Positions 1-10,618 of a stretch of 64,000 nucleotides of DNA are shown here, piece after piece. Both the position numbers and the translations under genes were made by a program. The stretch covers positions 186,001 through 250,000 of the forward strand of contig JAWNGF010000010.1 of assembly GCA_037039685.1 (NCBI GenBank). Reading direction: 5' to 3'. Within the stretch, counting starts at the first letter, position 1. Each line of letters opens with the position of its first letter. This stretch comes from Ceratobasidium sp. AG-K (Eukaryota > Basidiomycota > Agaricomycetes > Cantharellales > Ceratobasidiaceae). A model generated the notes under the pieces. That model worked only from the letters and a program-made list of their open reading frames with translations, was not told the DNA's origin and did no database searches.

Positions 1-106
1 ATAGCTTCTGTGATTCCGGCAACGCTTGCGTAAACAATGGTTGATTCATTTGTCGCTCTAAAGTACATTGTTTCTATTGCCGGTTTTTTGGTCTCTCCAC
101 ACACAG

Positions 107-2107
107 TTAGAGGGAGACCCCTTCTTTTCCCGAGTCTTCTACGATTGTTGCCTCTCTTCCTTTAACGCTAGGTTCCGTCGTTATCCATTCCTTGGACGGG
201 CATTTGAATGAACGGTGTCCTTCTTGTCCGCACTTCAGGCAGTGGTTGTTTGCTATCCTTGCCTTGTATACTTCATCAGGCAGCCGCTTTGTAGAGGACT
301 GTCCGCTAGTGGTTGGCTGGGCTGCCTTCTTCCCTGTCGAGGTCTTGATTTGTTGCAATTTCTGGTCAATAGAGATTGCGATTGAAATCCACCGGTCAAG
401 GGAAAGTTCCCGTTCTGTCCCATCTTCATTGATCAGGGTCAGTTCGAAGCGAGCTAGTTCGGTCTTGACTTCCGATTTCAACCCTTCCTTGAATTGGTTG
501 ATCAGAGCTTCTTGACCCCAATTTACGTCTACCAGGAGATATCGGAATTCCGAAGCGTAGTTTGCTACAGAGTTGTTCTGTTTGCATTTTCGGATATCTG
601 ATTCGGCTTTAGCTTTTTTGTTGGGGTCGCTGAATTGTTCCATGAAGTGTGCCTTGAAACTTTCCCATGATGCGAGGTTTTGGTTATTTTCCCTTTGGTT
701 AAGCGAACGTAGGAGTACTTGTGCCCAGTGAGTGGCAGCTTTGTTCTCAGATTTGAAGTTTGCTAGGGCTTCGCGGATCCTTTCTTTGTTGGAAGTGTAT
801 TGATCGCCCAGACGCATAAAGTAGCTTTCCATTTGTGTGATGAACATTTCGGCACCTTCCCCTTTCTTTCCGTCGAAGGCTTCTGGACGAGTCACCTTGG
901 GACGACGTGGTCCACTACCCGTGTTTGGGTTTTCGACCAGCCGTTGGATTCTTAATTCTAATTCGTCGATCCTGGTAGATTCCGCGTCTGGATGTGGTGG
1001 AGAGTTTGATCGCCTAGAGGGGATTCCGTGCAGGGATGCCTTGTCCATTTCTTCCCGCATATTGTTGATGGTTTCCTGAACCTCTGTGATTTTGGTAGTG
1101 AAGGAGGCTCCCTCCTGTCGTCAGGTTTCTAGTCCTTGTGTTACTGCCTCATTCCATTCAAGTTGGGCTTGCCTGGTAGTGTTGCGTTCTTCGCGTACGT
1201 TATTCACTAGTCCTTGGGTGTTGGTAACTTCATTTCGAAGGCGGGTTACGTCTTGACCGACTAGAAAGGAATTATGTTCGCCGTTTCTTGCCGAGTTTAG
1301 AATGTCTGTCAAGGTTCCTTGTAGAGTGTTGATGGAGTCGTTAAAGATCTGCTGGTTGTTTGCTAGAACCTGTGTGGCTTGTTCTAGGCCACTAAGCCTT
1401 CGATCTATAGTGACTCTCATTCCGTCTATAACCCTAAGGGTAGCGTTGTGTCTTCCTTCTAGAAGGTCGTCTAGGTCATCTAAATTGCTGATTACAGTCC
1501 TGCCGCTAGAACTGGAACTTGAACTTGAGCTTCCTGGATCACCGGCGCTTTGTTGTACCGGGGCTGGTTGCCGGGAGTAACCCTGTGGGATATATGGGGG
1601 TGCTGGAATCGCCGGTGTGACTGGCTGGGAAGCCACTGGAATTGGTCCTGCGTCGGTGACGGTTCCTTCAATTTGAGGAACTATAGGAACATTTGGAACG
1701 TGTGGTGTAGGAGGAGGTCTGATGGGAACAAGCGATACGCCCCCATGAGCTTTGGGTTGGGGAGAAAAGAACTGTCTTCTAGTCCCTAACGGCCACAGGG
1801 GACGTGATGGCCCTGGAGTTGCGGTTGGAATACGAATTACAGCTGGAGTGGGATCATTCGTGAGATCTCCTGGTTCTCTACTTGTGATAGTGGGTTCTTC
1901 CTCCTGTACCGTTGTCATGTCAGAAATGCCGAAAGCTCCCGGCATTGATGCTTGACTTTGGGGGCGTGATCGGGCAGGACCTCCCGCTTGAGTTTGTGCG
2001 ATATCTTGTTCGTTTAGTGATCCTGTGGGCCTTGCTGCCCGACTGGGTCCTCTTCTTGTTGATATAGTGGATGAAGGACGTGACCCTCCATCTTCTTGAA
2101 TAGACAT
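107..2107 (-). pseudogene. gag: gag of left Ty3 element, interrupted by an in-frame TGA
   Basis: Structural capsid/nucleocapsid polyprotein of the left Ty3/gypsy copy. It begins with MSIQEDGGS, has a Ser-rich linker, a helical region, a retrotransposon-gag core (about residues 400-560) and an intact CCHC zinc knuckle, CLKCGQEGHRSFKC. A TGA at 1121-1123 splits the frame into 328 and about 338 codons. Reading resumes in the same frame directly after it, so this is a nonsense change, not a frameshift. The right-hand copy is open at the same place. The frame ends in EGVSL followed by a stop, as in the other copy, and overlaps the start of pol. Confidence 0.9.
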
Positions 2108-2115
2108 GTTTGTTA

Positions 2116-2127
2116 AGCTTGTTTTGT
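2116..2127 (-). other. Putative self-priming primer-binding site (left copy)
   Basis: ACAAAACAAGCT on the minus strand, two bases inside the LTR edge and just upstream of the gag ATG. It is the exact complement of the predicted 5' end of the element's own transcript (2291-2302). No tRNA 3'-end match starting TGG is seen at this position. Confidence 0.6.
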
Positions 2128-2129
2128 AA

Positions 2130-2586
2130 TGTCGTAGGCTTCTTCTTGTTGGCTATGAGACGAGCCGCAATGGAGAGTGGACGGCACTAAGACCTAAGTG
2201 ACCTCTTGAACCGCAACACACTTAAGCGTCTGTAGGTTCTTGAGGGTAGGGGTGGTTCTAAGTGTCACTCAGAGGGGATGTTTTGACGAGACAAAACAAG
2301 CTGGGGTTACCAGGCTTGTTGGTCCTCTATATATATGCAAGAGTCAGCCGAGTCATACAGAACGCAGCCACATGAGTCACAGCAGTCAACCAGTCAGGAG
2401 TGTCCAAGTGAGTCATGCTGTATGAACAGACATGACTCGTATAAAGCACAGCCGCGTTACACAATGTAACAGAATAACCACAAGAAGGTGGCAACGCGGC
2501 AAACGGAAACAGAAACACAACACAAAAGAAGGGAACAGGCGGGCGAGACAACAGGCGAGTCCGATGGAGTGAGCTGGCTCACGACA
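2130..2586 (-). repeat. 5' LTR of left Ty3 element
   Basis: 457-bp LTR bounded by TGTCGT...ACGACA. It contains a TATA element (2328-2336), the predicted transcript start AGCTTGTTTTGT (complement of 2291-2302), and TGACTC-type motifs in U3. Short reading frames inside it are not genes. Boundaries were set by comparison with the copy at 59773-60239. Confidence 0.88.
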
Positions 2587-4144
2587 CCTTGGCAGTCTGA
2601 CCGGAAATCGCCTTGTGCATACAGAATCGGCAAGGTAACTTAGCGTTATGACCCAGGAATTCAAGTACCTTGGTGATTGCTGGTATGTCGCCAAAGACCG
2701 CCAGAAGATGTGCACGTAGTAAAAAAACCTCTTCATGGAGCATATCGACAGCTTCGACTCCTGTGGCTAATTCAATTAGTTTGTCGATTAGGGGCTGTAG
2801 GAAAGAATTGATGTCCTTAGGGGAATGTGGGCCAGGTATCACGCCGACACATATGATGTTCTCAAGGAGATTTCGTATTTCGGGCGGAAAATTGTAGTTT
2901 ATCAGGATTATTGGCCAACAAGTATTTTTTCAACGCTTGAAGGGACAAAGGCCGTTGATCGAAAGGCCAAATGCAAGCTCCCGGCGGTCCTGAAAGTGAT
3001 AGTAGGCCTGTTTCTCATCGTTTATTGTCACCTTGGTACGTTTCAGTTTTTTGTATTGTGTGCCAGCAAAAATTTCGTCTATATCGCCCGATCGTTGATA
3101 GTTTGCATGGTAATTGAGCTTCTCGCAGGTTGATTTATTATGAAATAGTGCAAGAACTTGGGGAATGGCAGGAACATAGGAAAATATAGAGTATGGTTGG
3201 CCAGCGGGATTCAGTCGAGGGGCTTCGCAGTAAGGGCATTCCTGTAAGTCACCTAGATAGCCGGTATAACAGATGCAAGAGTTCTTGCAGCAATGATATT
3301 TGACGGGTGACAGTGCAGAAAGGGACAGCATCTGTGCACGCACCAATTTAAGCAATCGTAAACTTCCATGGGACCGTTTGTGGATGAATGCATCTTGCAT
3401 TGCTTTGTAACTATGTACAGTCGGCTTATGCTGGACTATGAATTTAAATGAAAGTATATTGTCTAAGATATCTGGGGTAATTGAAAGCAATGCTAAATAT
3501 TATAAAACTTAGCTAGACTAGTATCAAGCGTGCAAAGCAACTCACCGTTCTTTGCTGCATCTAATGTGAACCCTGCCCGCAGTCGTGCCTTGGGGGAAAG
3601 ACCGCCCGTTGCTGGATTATATCCTTCGTTTCCCGGGTTTGATGCGTCGGATCCAGGGTGTCCAACAGTTAACGCTGAATTGCTGTCGGAGAGGTTGGTT
3701 GAGTTCGTTATAGTTCGATTGCCAAACTCCGTATGTGGATGGGCACGCATTACCTGTGCCCAGACATGTGTCAGATCAACTGCCGGTATAGGATCTGGCT
3801 CTGGCAACTCGTAGGTGATAGGGAATGGTGGATCTGGGGGTCCGGGGGAGCTATTGAACATTGGGTGCATGCCCGGCTCGGACCGAGCAACAGCAGATCC
3901 ACAACGCGCGTTGAGCGATTCTCTACTAGATAAACGTCGACGAAAGCTCTCACTGGATTCATGTATATTAGCAAAATAAATATTAGTTTATAGTCAAGCG
4001 GGCTGCTCCCCGTATCCTTGCCAGACGCTCATCCGAACTGGGACGCTTTTTTCGCCAGATTCCCTGAAGGTGACGCTTCCGTGTCTCAGTTGTGACTGGC
4101 TTAGTGCACCTGCCGCATGGGCAGGGCACTTTCCGTTTTCCCAT
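2587..4144 (-). pseudogene. tnp2-family (CACTA/EnSpm-type) transposase, N-terminal part, broken
   Basis: Partial DNA transposase on the minus strand. An N-terminal segment (MGKRKVPCPCGRCT, from 4144) has the Cys-rich CPCGRC pattern of these proteins. An exon to 3546, a 53-bp GTGAGT...TAG intron (3493-3545) and a long exon then carry the family signatures CPYCEAPR, IPQVLALF, GLCPFKR, VIPGPHSPKDINSF and FGDIPAITK...CRFC. A TGA at 2930-2932 interrupts the frame in phase; the homologous position normally holds Arg. At 2587 the reading frame is cut by the LTR of the left Ty3 element, so the C-terminal half, if it survives, lies outside the window. The splice between the first exon and the exon near 3950 could not be resolved. 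Family assignment rests on motif memory and is firm; activity is excluded for this copy. Confidence 0.85.
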
Positions 4145-4562
4145 TGTTGCAGCGGAGGGTGTATGCAAGGGAGGCGGAAATTTTTGGGTTGTGGCGGCGG
4201 GTCGCCACTTAAGCGCCGGTGGGTGTATATATACAAGCCGGTTCTGTGCGCGCATCCCCCCTTGCTCCCAACCACCCCCTTGTTCCTGACACCCGTTGTT
4301 CAACCACCTCCAATCGATTCGGCACATTATTTAACTCAAGGTAATTCTCCTTCCTTGTTCTAAATATATGGTTTTTGTCACTTACTCTGAACCACCATCT
4401 ACCCTGACATAGCATTCATTTGGCACTTGCCTGCCGAATCCCCCATTCTCAAATTCTTTTGTCATAACTGGTATGTAAAAGATCTCCTTACATGTTATCT
4501 AGTCATTTGACGTGCTCTGATGCGTCTGTTCACACATTTATCTTATTTATAGTGCATTTATC
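4145..4562. promoter_or_regulatory. Divergent intergenic region between tnp2 gene and Lys-rich gene
   Basis: 418 bp separating two genes transcribed away from each other, so any promoters must be shared or back to back. A TATA-like ATATATA lies at 4226-4232. No repeat or RNA gene was recognised. Confidence 0.4.
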
Positions 4563-7151
4563 ATGCCACCGGCAAATCCTCCCAATGCCGGCGCCACATC
4601 AAAGTCTGGCGCCAGCAACGGACTTCACAGTGATGTGATACACGTGGCGAACGGCGGTAAGTATGATCGGTTCTCATCTCCGATCTCGTGGCTGATCACG
4701 ATCGGGTCTAGCAACGGTCGAATACATCAGGAACAACACCGCCATTGAGATTGTGCGCGCCAACAGCACCGTCGAGAGGTACCGAATCCTTCCAAAACCC
4801 AAGGACCCGACAAAATGCATACTCGAGGAGGAGCTACGGTGCAAGGGTCCCAAAGCCGTCTGGACCCACAGCCAGTACCTGGACTTCCAGGTAGGTCCGA
4901 TTCACTCTGATTTTGATTAGCGCTAATTTCATCTAGACCAAGGTCCGAACCAATACAACAACCGCGCTCAAAGGAAATACGAACATTAAATTGAAGGATT
5001 GTCCCTTACAGGCAAGGCTCGATGTCTGCAACGCTGTAAGTCCATTATTTTTGTCACGATCACTCGATGGTCATCTGCCTTTACAGCTTAAACATGAATA
5101 CCCGTACTTCTTTCGATTCGCGAACGACTGGGCCGGCCAGGAGCTCATGCGGCGCGTGCTTGAAAACAAGCGCGACCACAAAAGAAACAAGACCGTCGAG
5201 AAACGGGCCGAGGCTGCCGAGCGAAAGGCAAAGGCGAAGGGCAAGCAACCCGTGACTGGTAAGAAGAAGGGCGATCGGGCTCCCTCGACTGTGACTGGCG
5301 CCTCGGATACGCAAGGTAAGTTTTATTCAATCCTCTATTTACATTTTATCGACTCCTGTTTAGCTAACGGAGCTGGCCCGAGCAACTCCGAGCGCACGGC
5401 TACCCCCGGTCCGCCGTCCAAACACCACGAGCCGAACGAAGATGAGGACGACGTGAATAGCGACAAGGAAGTCGAGCGTCACGAGGTACCCAGTCGCCTC
5501 AAGGCGCGTCCCAAGGTGTGTGTGTGAATGCGCCGACAATTTGAAATTGCTATTCTAACCCTAACATGACAGATGCTCAAGCGCGTCAAGAGCACCGACT
5601 CCGAGGCCAATCAAGCGCCTGGCACTGAAAAGCCAGCCTCGCCGGTCACAAGCACCGTTGGACGCACAAGCAGCCCTGGACCGTCGCAGGTAAGCTATCA
5701 TTAAGTCAGTTATATTCTCCTTATTCGATCCTAATATGATTTTAGGATACTACGGACGATGTCGACACGGGCGACAAGTCCTCCAAGGTATGTATAATTC
5801 TATACAACCTTCCCAAAATGATTCTGATAGCAACTTAGAAACGCAAGACTCCAGACACGGAGGAAGCAATCGACTCTGAGGACGATGCGCCAGTTAAAGT
5901 GGTAAAGGTGAGTGTTCAATACTATATTTAGTTAATTTACTGACGCCGTCTTGGTAGAAAACCAAGACCTCGGAGGGAAACCGCAAGGAAAGCGAAATCG
6001 CTACGCCCGTTGAAGTGCCAGCTCCGCCTGCGCCGGTAGCCAATAATGGCAAAAAGAAGGTGAGTCTTTCCCTCAACCAGCGCCATACCTACTTACCATT
6101 TCACTAGAACCAAAAAGCCCCGGCGGTCGAGCCCGATGATCCTATGGACTCGGAAAGCGAAGAGGCGCCGCCTTTGACCAAAAAGGGCAAGGCGACCAAG
6201 GTAAGTGATTGCGCCAGCGCATTTCTGCCTAACTAACGGCACCGAACAGAAGCAGAAAGTCACTCCGATCCAGGAAGAGGAAAGCGATGTCGATGAGGAC
6301 ACCCCGGACACGGTTGTCCCACCGCCCGCCACTAACGTGACCAACAACAAGGCATGTATTCACATTAATCGATAAGAATACATTACTAACAATCAATACA
6401 AGGAAAAGGGAGCAGCGAAAGACGGACAGAAGGTCGCGCCGGTCGCCACTGGAACGAAGGGAAACAAGGTAAGATTAAGATACCTGGCCTTACCGTCGCT
6501 CACCAGCTTTTGTAGAAACGCAAGGCGCCCGAGCCCGAGGCCAATTCCTCAGACTTGTCTGAAGTCGAGGATGGAGGCGAGGTTGAGGACAAGTCCAAAG
6601 ACAAGTCCGAAAGCGAACTCGAAGAGGTCGAGGAGCCCATCGCATCTAAACCAAAGGGCAAGAACGTAGGGTCGGCCGCGGGTGGGGAGGGGGCTGGCGA
6701 CGCAAGGGAGCCGGTAAGCCCCGCCCAGCATCATTGTGTGCGTGTCTGACCCCAAATCACAGGCAAAACTCGTCCAGCAAGACTCCTGGGATGCCGACTA
6801 CTCCGCGCAAGTTACGGAGCTCGCCAAGAACTTGACCCCGGCGCAAAAGCGAGCAGCGACTATCGCCGCGAAGAATGCCCGTGCCACCGCCGATAAGGCT
6901 GCCCAAGTCGCCCAGCTCGCCGCCGAGAAGGCCGCTCAACTGGCCCAGGCTGCCGCCGGGCTCGACGCCCCACAGCCGAAGCGACGTAAAAACGCCCGCA
7001 CCAAAGCGCCCGCCCCGACGAAGACTCTCGACGCCAAGAAGGAGCTCGTCGAGTTGGTTATCAAACACACCCGGTAAGATTTTAATATACTTTGCACAAG
7101 TCCCAATAACGACTTTGTCTTAGTACAAGGTCGGGTGCTAGTCGCGCCTAA
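4563..7151 (+). CDS. Lys/Glu-rich protein of unknown function, 15 exons
   Basis: I do not recognise this protein. Frame-continuous exons: 4563-4656, 4712-4890, 4937-5035, 5087-5315, 5364-5515, 5573-5689, 5746-5787, 5839-5907, 5958-6059, 6108-6200, 6250-6351, 6403-6468, 6516-6713, 6763-7073, 7124-7151, giving about 626 aa. Residues about 32-170 form the only globular-looking part (ends near YPYFFRFANDW...LLENK-like helix). The rest is low-complexity Lys/Glu/Pro/Ser-rich sequence with nuclear-localisation-like clusters, then an Ala-rich helix and a basic C-terminus (PKRRKNARTK). The intron at 6352-6402 has a GC donor (AAG|GCATGT). Exons 6-13 are all phase 0 and many open with KRK/KTK/KQK and close with Lys. 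The gene diverges from the tnp2 transposase and precedes a subterminal-type repeat field, so it may be a transposon passenger or second transposon gene. Confidence 0.78.
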
Positions 7152-8175
7152 GGGCCCAACCGACCCACTTTCAGCCCCGATTGCTCCATCTTATGGACTT
7201 ACTTCGTTTCTCGTTCACATTATGGTATGTTTGCATTTTTGGGCGTTTTATCATGTTCACGCTGAATTGCCTTCTATTCTAGCTTTTTTCGCTTTCTGTG
7301 TAGATTTATTTATATGCTTTTACCATCCCCCAGACGATCCGCGACAAGCTCCTGGACCTATCGCGCTTTACCCTCGGATTCCCACGGACGCCCCCGATTT
7401 GTATTTCCATTCGCATAGCTTCAACTGGCCCATCCTAGATTTTCTTTCGGACTCTCCCGGCTTTCCTTTCGGATCCCCCGTATGTTACCCCCGGACTCCC
7501 CCACAACGCACTTTTCCTACGGACTCGCTGGTCTTTTCCTACGGACCATCCGAATATATTAATCGGATCGTATTAGTGTGTATTTACAATGTTATTCGTA
7601 TTATAAAATTTGTACACTTATTCGAGAGTGACTTGCGAACAATCCGGGAGAAGTGGGTAGTCGGCAAACCCAGACGGGGAAGAAAATCCCGGACTGTCCG
7701 GACCTCCGGACCGTCCGCGGGTCCGGATTTTGCCGCCAGTCCGGAGGAAAGTCCCTATGGCCCGCCATAGTGCACCACGCCGGACTTTTCCCCCGGACGG
7801 TCCCGGGGCCACTCGCGGATTTTCTGCCCCCGGATCGTCCGGAAGTGGGGGGTCCACAGTGTTTAAGTAATCCAATTTACCAGACCAGCTCTTTTCGTAG
7901 ACTGTTTCTCAACCTCAAGAGACATAATATTAAGAAATGGGGTATCCTATCTCAATGGCCACATCATCTCACCGTGGGTCGGTCACTTGTGTGATGTGCT
8001 CGTATGTCTCATTATATGAACGGTGGAATCGATCCACGTGCAATGGCTCCAAGTTGACTCGTTACTTACAGAGGCTCAAGTTGCAACAATAGATTTCCGG
8101 TAATCGCTTCCAATTACAGTAAGGTACAAAATGAGTTTCGATTAAACATGCCATTGAGACTTCAAGTTGGTACAA
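7152..8175. repeat. TCCGGA/CGGAC motif field (possible transposon subterminal repeats), then plain intergenic
   Basis: Between about 7370 and 7855 the motif CGGA/TCCG recurs many times in both orientations (for example the run around 7688-7720 and again at 7775-7850), some copies in short palindromes. The field contains TAGTG at 7768-7772 preceded by the palindrome CTATGG-CGGG-CCATAG, and ends at CCACAGTG (7854-7861). Both read CACTATGG and CACTGTGG on the minus strand. Such clustered motifs next to a CACT terminus resemble CACTA-element subterminal regions. Open frames here (such as 7135-7770) are compositional by-products. From 7862 to 8175 nothing was recognised. Confidence 0.45.
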
Positions 8176-10618
8176 CTATGAAGGGGAATGGGAGCGTGGA
8201 GGGGGCGCGGCGGTGGGATAACTGGCTTTTCCGAACTCGTTCCCTTGAACTCCCGAACTCGAGGACGAGTCTCCCCCTACCACGGTCGGGGTGGATTTTC
8301 CAAGATCGTGTTGAGGTACTGGATTAGGCGGCGGGCTGCCAACCTGCACCGAAGGATCCCTGCGCCCGTACTCGACCTGTGTGGGACCTCTACCAGGCTC
8401 AGGCGGCGGTGGAACTACAGCCACTGGATTTGAAGCCTTGCCAATCTGTTGGATCATACGCTTTAGACGTTGAGAGACCTCGCTCGCTGTTGGCCGATCT
8501 TGCGGTTGCGTTTGCCAGCACTCTTCAAATAGTTGCCAGATCTCCTCTCTACATTCGTAATTCTCGATTTTGGGATGCTCCGCTCGCGTCGGCCGCTTGT
8601 TCGCGGCTATCATTTGAATGACTTTAGTACTTTTAGTTTTTCGACCGAAAGGCGGCTCGTCGGTCAGAATCTACGGATTGATATTAGCCATAGGAAAGAA
8701 TGCAGGATCCTGCGGGCGCTCACTTCCAGAGTGGTCATTGCCCTGCGATTTGGGTTGTATCTCAGCTATGGTAACCGGGGTGGCGATGGCACCTACCACG
8801 ACCAAATGTCACTGCCATAAGTTAAAACAGCCTCGTCGAGCATCTCCGGCCCCTACCACGGAGAACGTCACCGACGGAAACGAAATTTATAAATACCACG
8901 CTACTCACCATATACCGGTAATCGGCATTATCCCCGGTAAATGTTTCAGGGCGACCTTCGATAACCAACTATAACCCATGTCACGGCGTAGCAGTGCAAC
9001 GTTTAGGATTCGCTGACCTTCGCATGACCAAATCCAGATATAACGATGTGGCCGCTATCCTTGACAAGGACATTGGAAATGTTTAGAGCACTATGGACTA
9101 ACCCTTGTCCCTCGGCGAGGCCCGGGCCCGAATGCATGTACTTAAGTCCTCGGGCGATGTCCAACGACTGGGCAGCAATCAGCAGCCGAGTTTTACAACA
9201 GGGGCGCGTGCGTTCTAACCATTTGTAGCCTCACAGAAGCTGGGGTGTCACTGTATTTCTTCAGGTATCTGCCCTATTGCGACGAGAAGGTTATTTTGCA
9301 CACACTTTCGAAAGACTTAACATACAATGTCTTGGTTTTGTAGATAAGGCGAAACTACGTAACTTTGCAACATGTCAAGGTTGATGCAACTTCTAGTTCA
9401 AAATAGCAGCTCACAGTTGAAACTCGTCGTTGACCACTGGCGATCGAAGAACACCGGCGCCGTAAAAGGGGAGAATAGTGTCATGCCTTAATGCGGACCA
9501 GTTGATTGTTTGCCGGGCAAATCGCTATGCAAAGTCTGTAGGCTTGATGATATTCCTGATTGCTTAATAAACTGCGCACCTCGTGAGTTCTTTTGGCCGT
9601 TTCTGCGTCCACTCGATGGCGAAGCACTTTGATGGCGATTGCCTCGCCAGTAAAGTACTCCCCTTTAAATATGTCGTAGCTAGGCCCTTGGTGGATGGCC
9701 TGCTCTCCGATAGTCACAAACTCTCTGTCGAGGATTGTGGAGGGTGGAAGTGGCTGACCGGTCAGCTCGGCTAGGATTGCGAGACAACGCTTGGCGTCCA
9801 CTCGTTCTTGACCCACGGTCGTATCACGGATTATCTTAAGGTGAAGACACGGACATTAGAGGACGGCAAGTTGGTGAGATTAATTCTAACCTTGAGGCTT
9901 TCTTCCATTGACCGTGCAACAGCAGCATTGAGATTCTGGTTAGGTGATGCATTTTTGATACTTTCCGGAAGCAGCTTCATCTTTTGTCGGTCCTTATCGC
10001 GAGCTTGGGGTAGTTCATCGCGATACATCGTTGATTCAGAATCCTCTCCCTATGGAAGCGTCAGTTGCTGCTGGGGGGGGCAGGTAAGCTGGCTTATACA
10101 TTGTTTATCTCCCGTACTTGGGCTACGAGATCCTCGGAAGCGCTCGCGATTGCCGACTCGAGCTTTTCCATTAGTCTTTGATCTTGTATGGCTGTTTCTA
10201 ATTGAGCCTGAAATCCAATCTGATTTGTCAAATTCTCGAAAGTCCTGGTATTACCTATTAGTCAAGCGAACGCTGCAAGTGAACATCGACTCACCTTTGA
10301 AATGTCGAAAGAGCCTTAGACACATCACCTCCCGCATCTCGGTATTTAGCATACGTCTTCAATACATATATTCCTTGATTAGTGAGTATCTTCAATTGAT
10401 CCCTTTTAATGCGCATATTTTAGTCCGGTATGCAATCCTCCAACCTCATCTCACCTGGAGAATCTAATCTGTTCGGCTTCGATCCAAAATTTCCTAAATG
10501 TACTAAGCCCTTCCTGAAACTCGGCACCAGACTTGTGGATTTGGGTCGCAACCTCCGCGAATGTGGCATCATCGGAGGTGTACGGCGGTGGCGCAGGGTT
10601 TTGCATTTCTATCTCCAT
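8176..10618 (-). CDS. Pseudokinase with N-terminal helical domain and Pro/Ser-rich tail
   Basis: Multi-exon minus-strand gene starting MEIEMQNPAPPPYTSDD at 10618. About 200 helical residues (...DQLKILTNQGIYVLKTYAKYR...) precede a kinase-fold domain. The ATP-binding Lys is present (AIAIKVLRH, near 9640). The glycine loop is degenerate (QGPSYDIFKG), the HRD loop reads HSALNISN and DFG reads SGFG (region 9050-9160), so catalytic and Mg-binding aspartates are gone. The C-lobe is otherwise well kept (DYRYM, RPTASEVSQRL). It ends in a Pro/Ser-rich tail, ...APPPRSHSPS. It is a close paralogue of the N-terminal two thirds of the gene at 13150-16765 but has no second kinase domain. Likely a signalling scaffold or allosteric partner; the ligand is unknown. 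Confidence 0.82.

Larger units (their letters stand above)
1..2586 (-). mobile_element. Ty3/gypsy LTR retrotransposon, 5' portion (left copy)
   Basis: 5' half of a Ty3/gypsy element read right to left: LTR (2130-2586), a short leader, gag (107-2107), and the first bases of the protease/pol frame running off the window edge at position 1. The LTR begins TGTCGT at 2586 and ends ACGACA at 2130, a 6-bp inverted repeat. Its outer edge lies inside the tnp2 transposase reading frame, so this is a nested insertion. The five bases flanking the LTR in element orientation are CAAGG, the predicted target-site duplication, whose partner lies outside the window. The gag protein is clearly homologous to that of the copy at 59773 but differs at many positions, so the two are not a fresh duplication. 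Gag carries an in-frame stop, so this copy is probably non-autonomous. Confidence 0.93.

Noticed and set aside
1121..1123. Programmed readthrough of the gag TGA
   Set aside because: The other copy has no stop here and has a stop elsewhere, so these are random inactivating changes rather than a conserved signal.
2327..2736. Overlapping minus-strand frames in the LTR
   Set aside because: Lie within or across the LTR edge; no family similarity.
7135..7770. 211-codon plus-strand frame after the Lys-rich gene
   Set aside because: Composed largely of the repeated CGGAC motif field; no splice context linking it to the gene, which ends at 7151.
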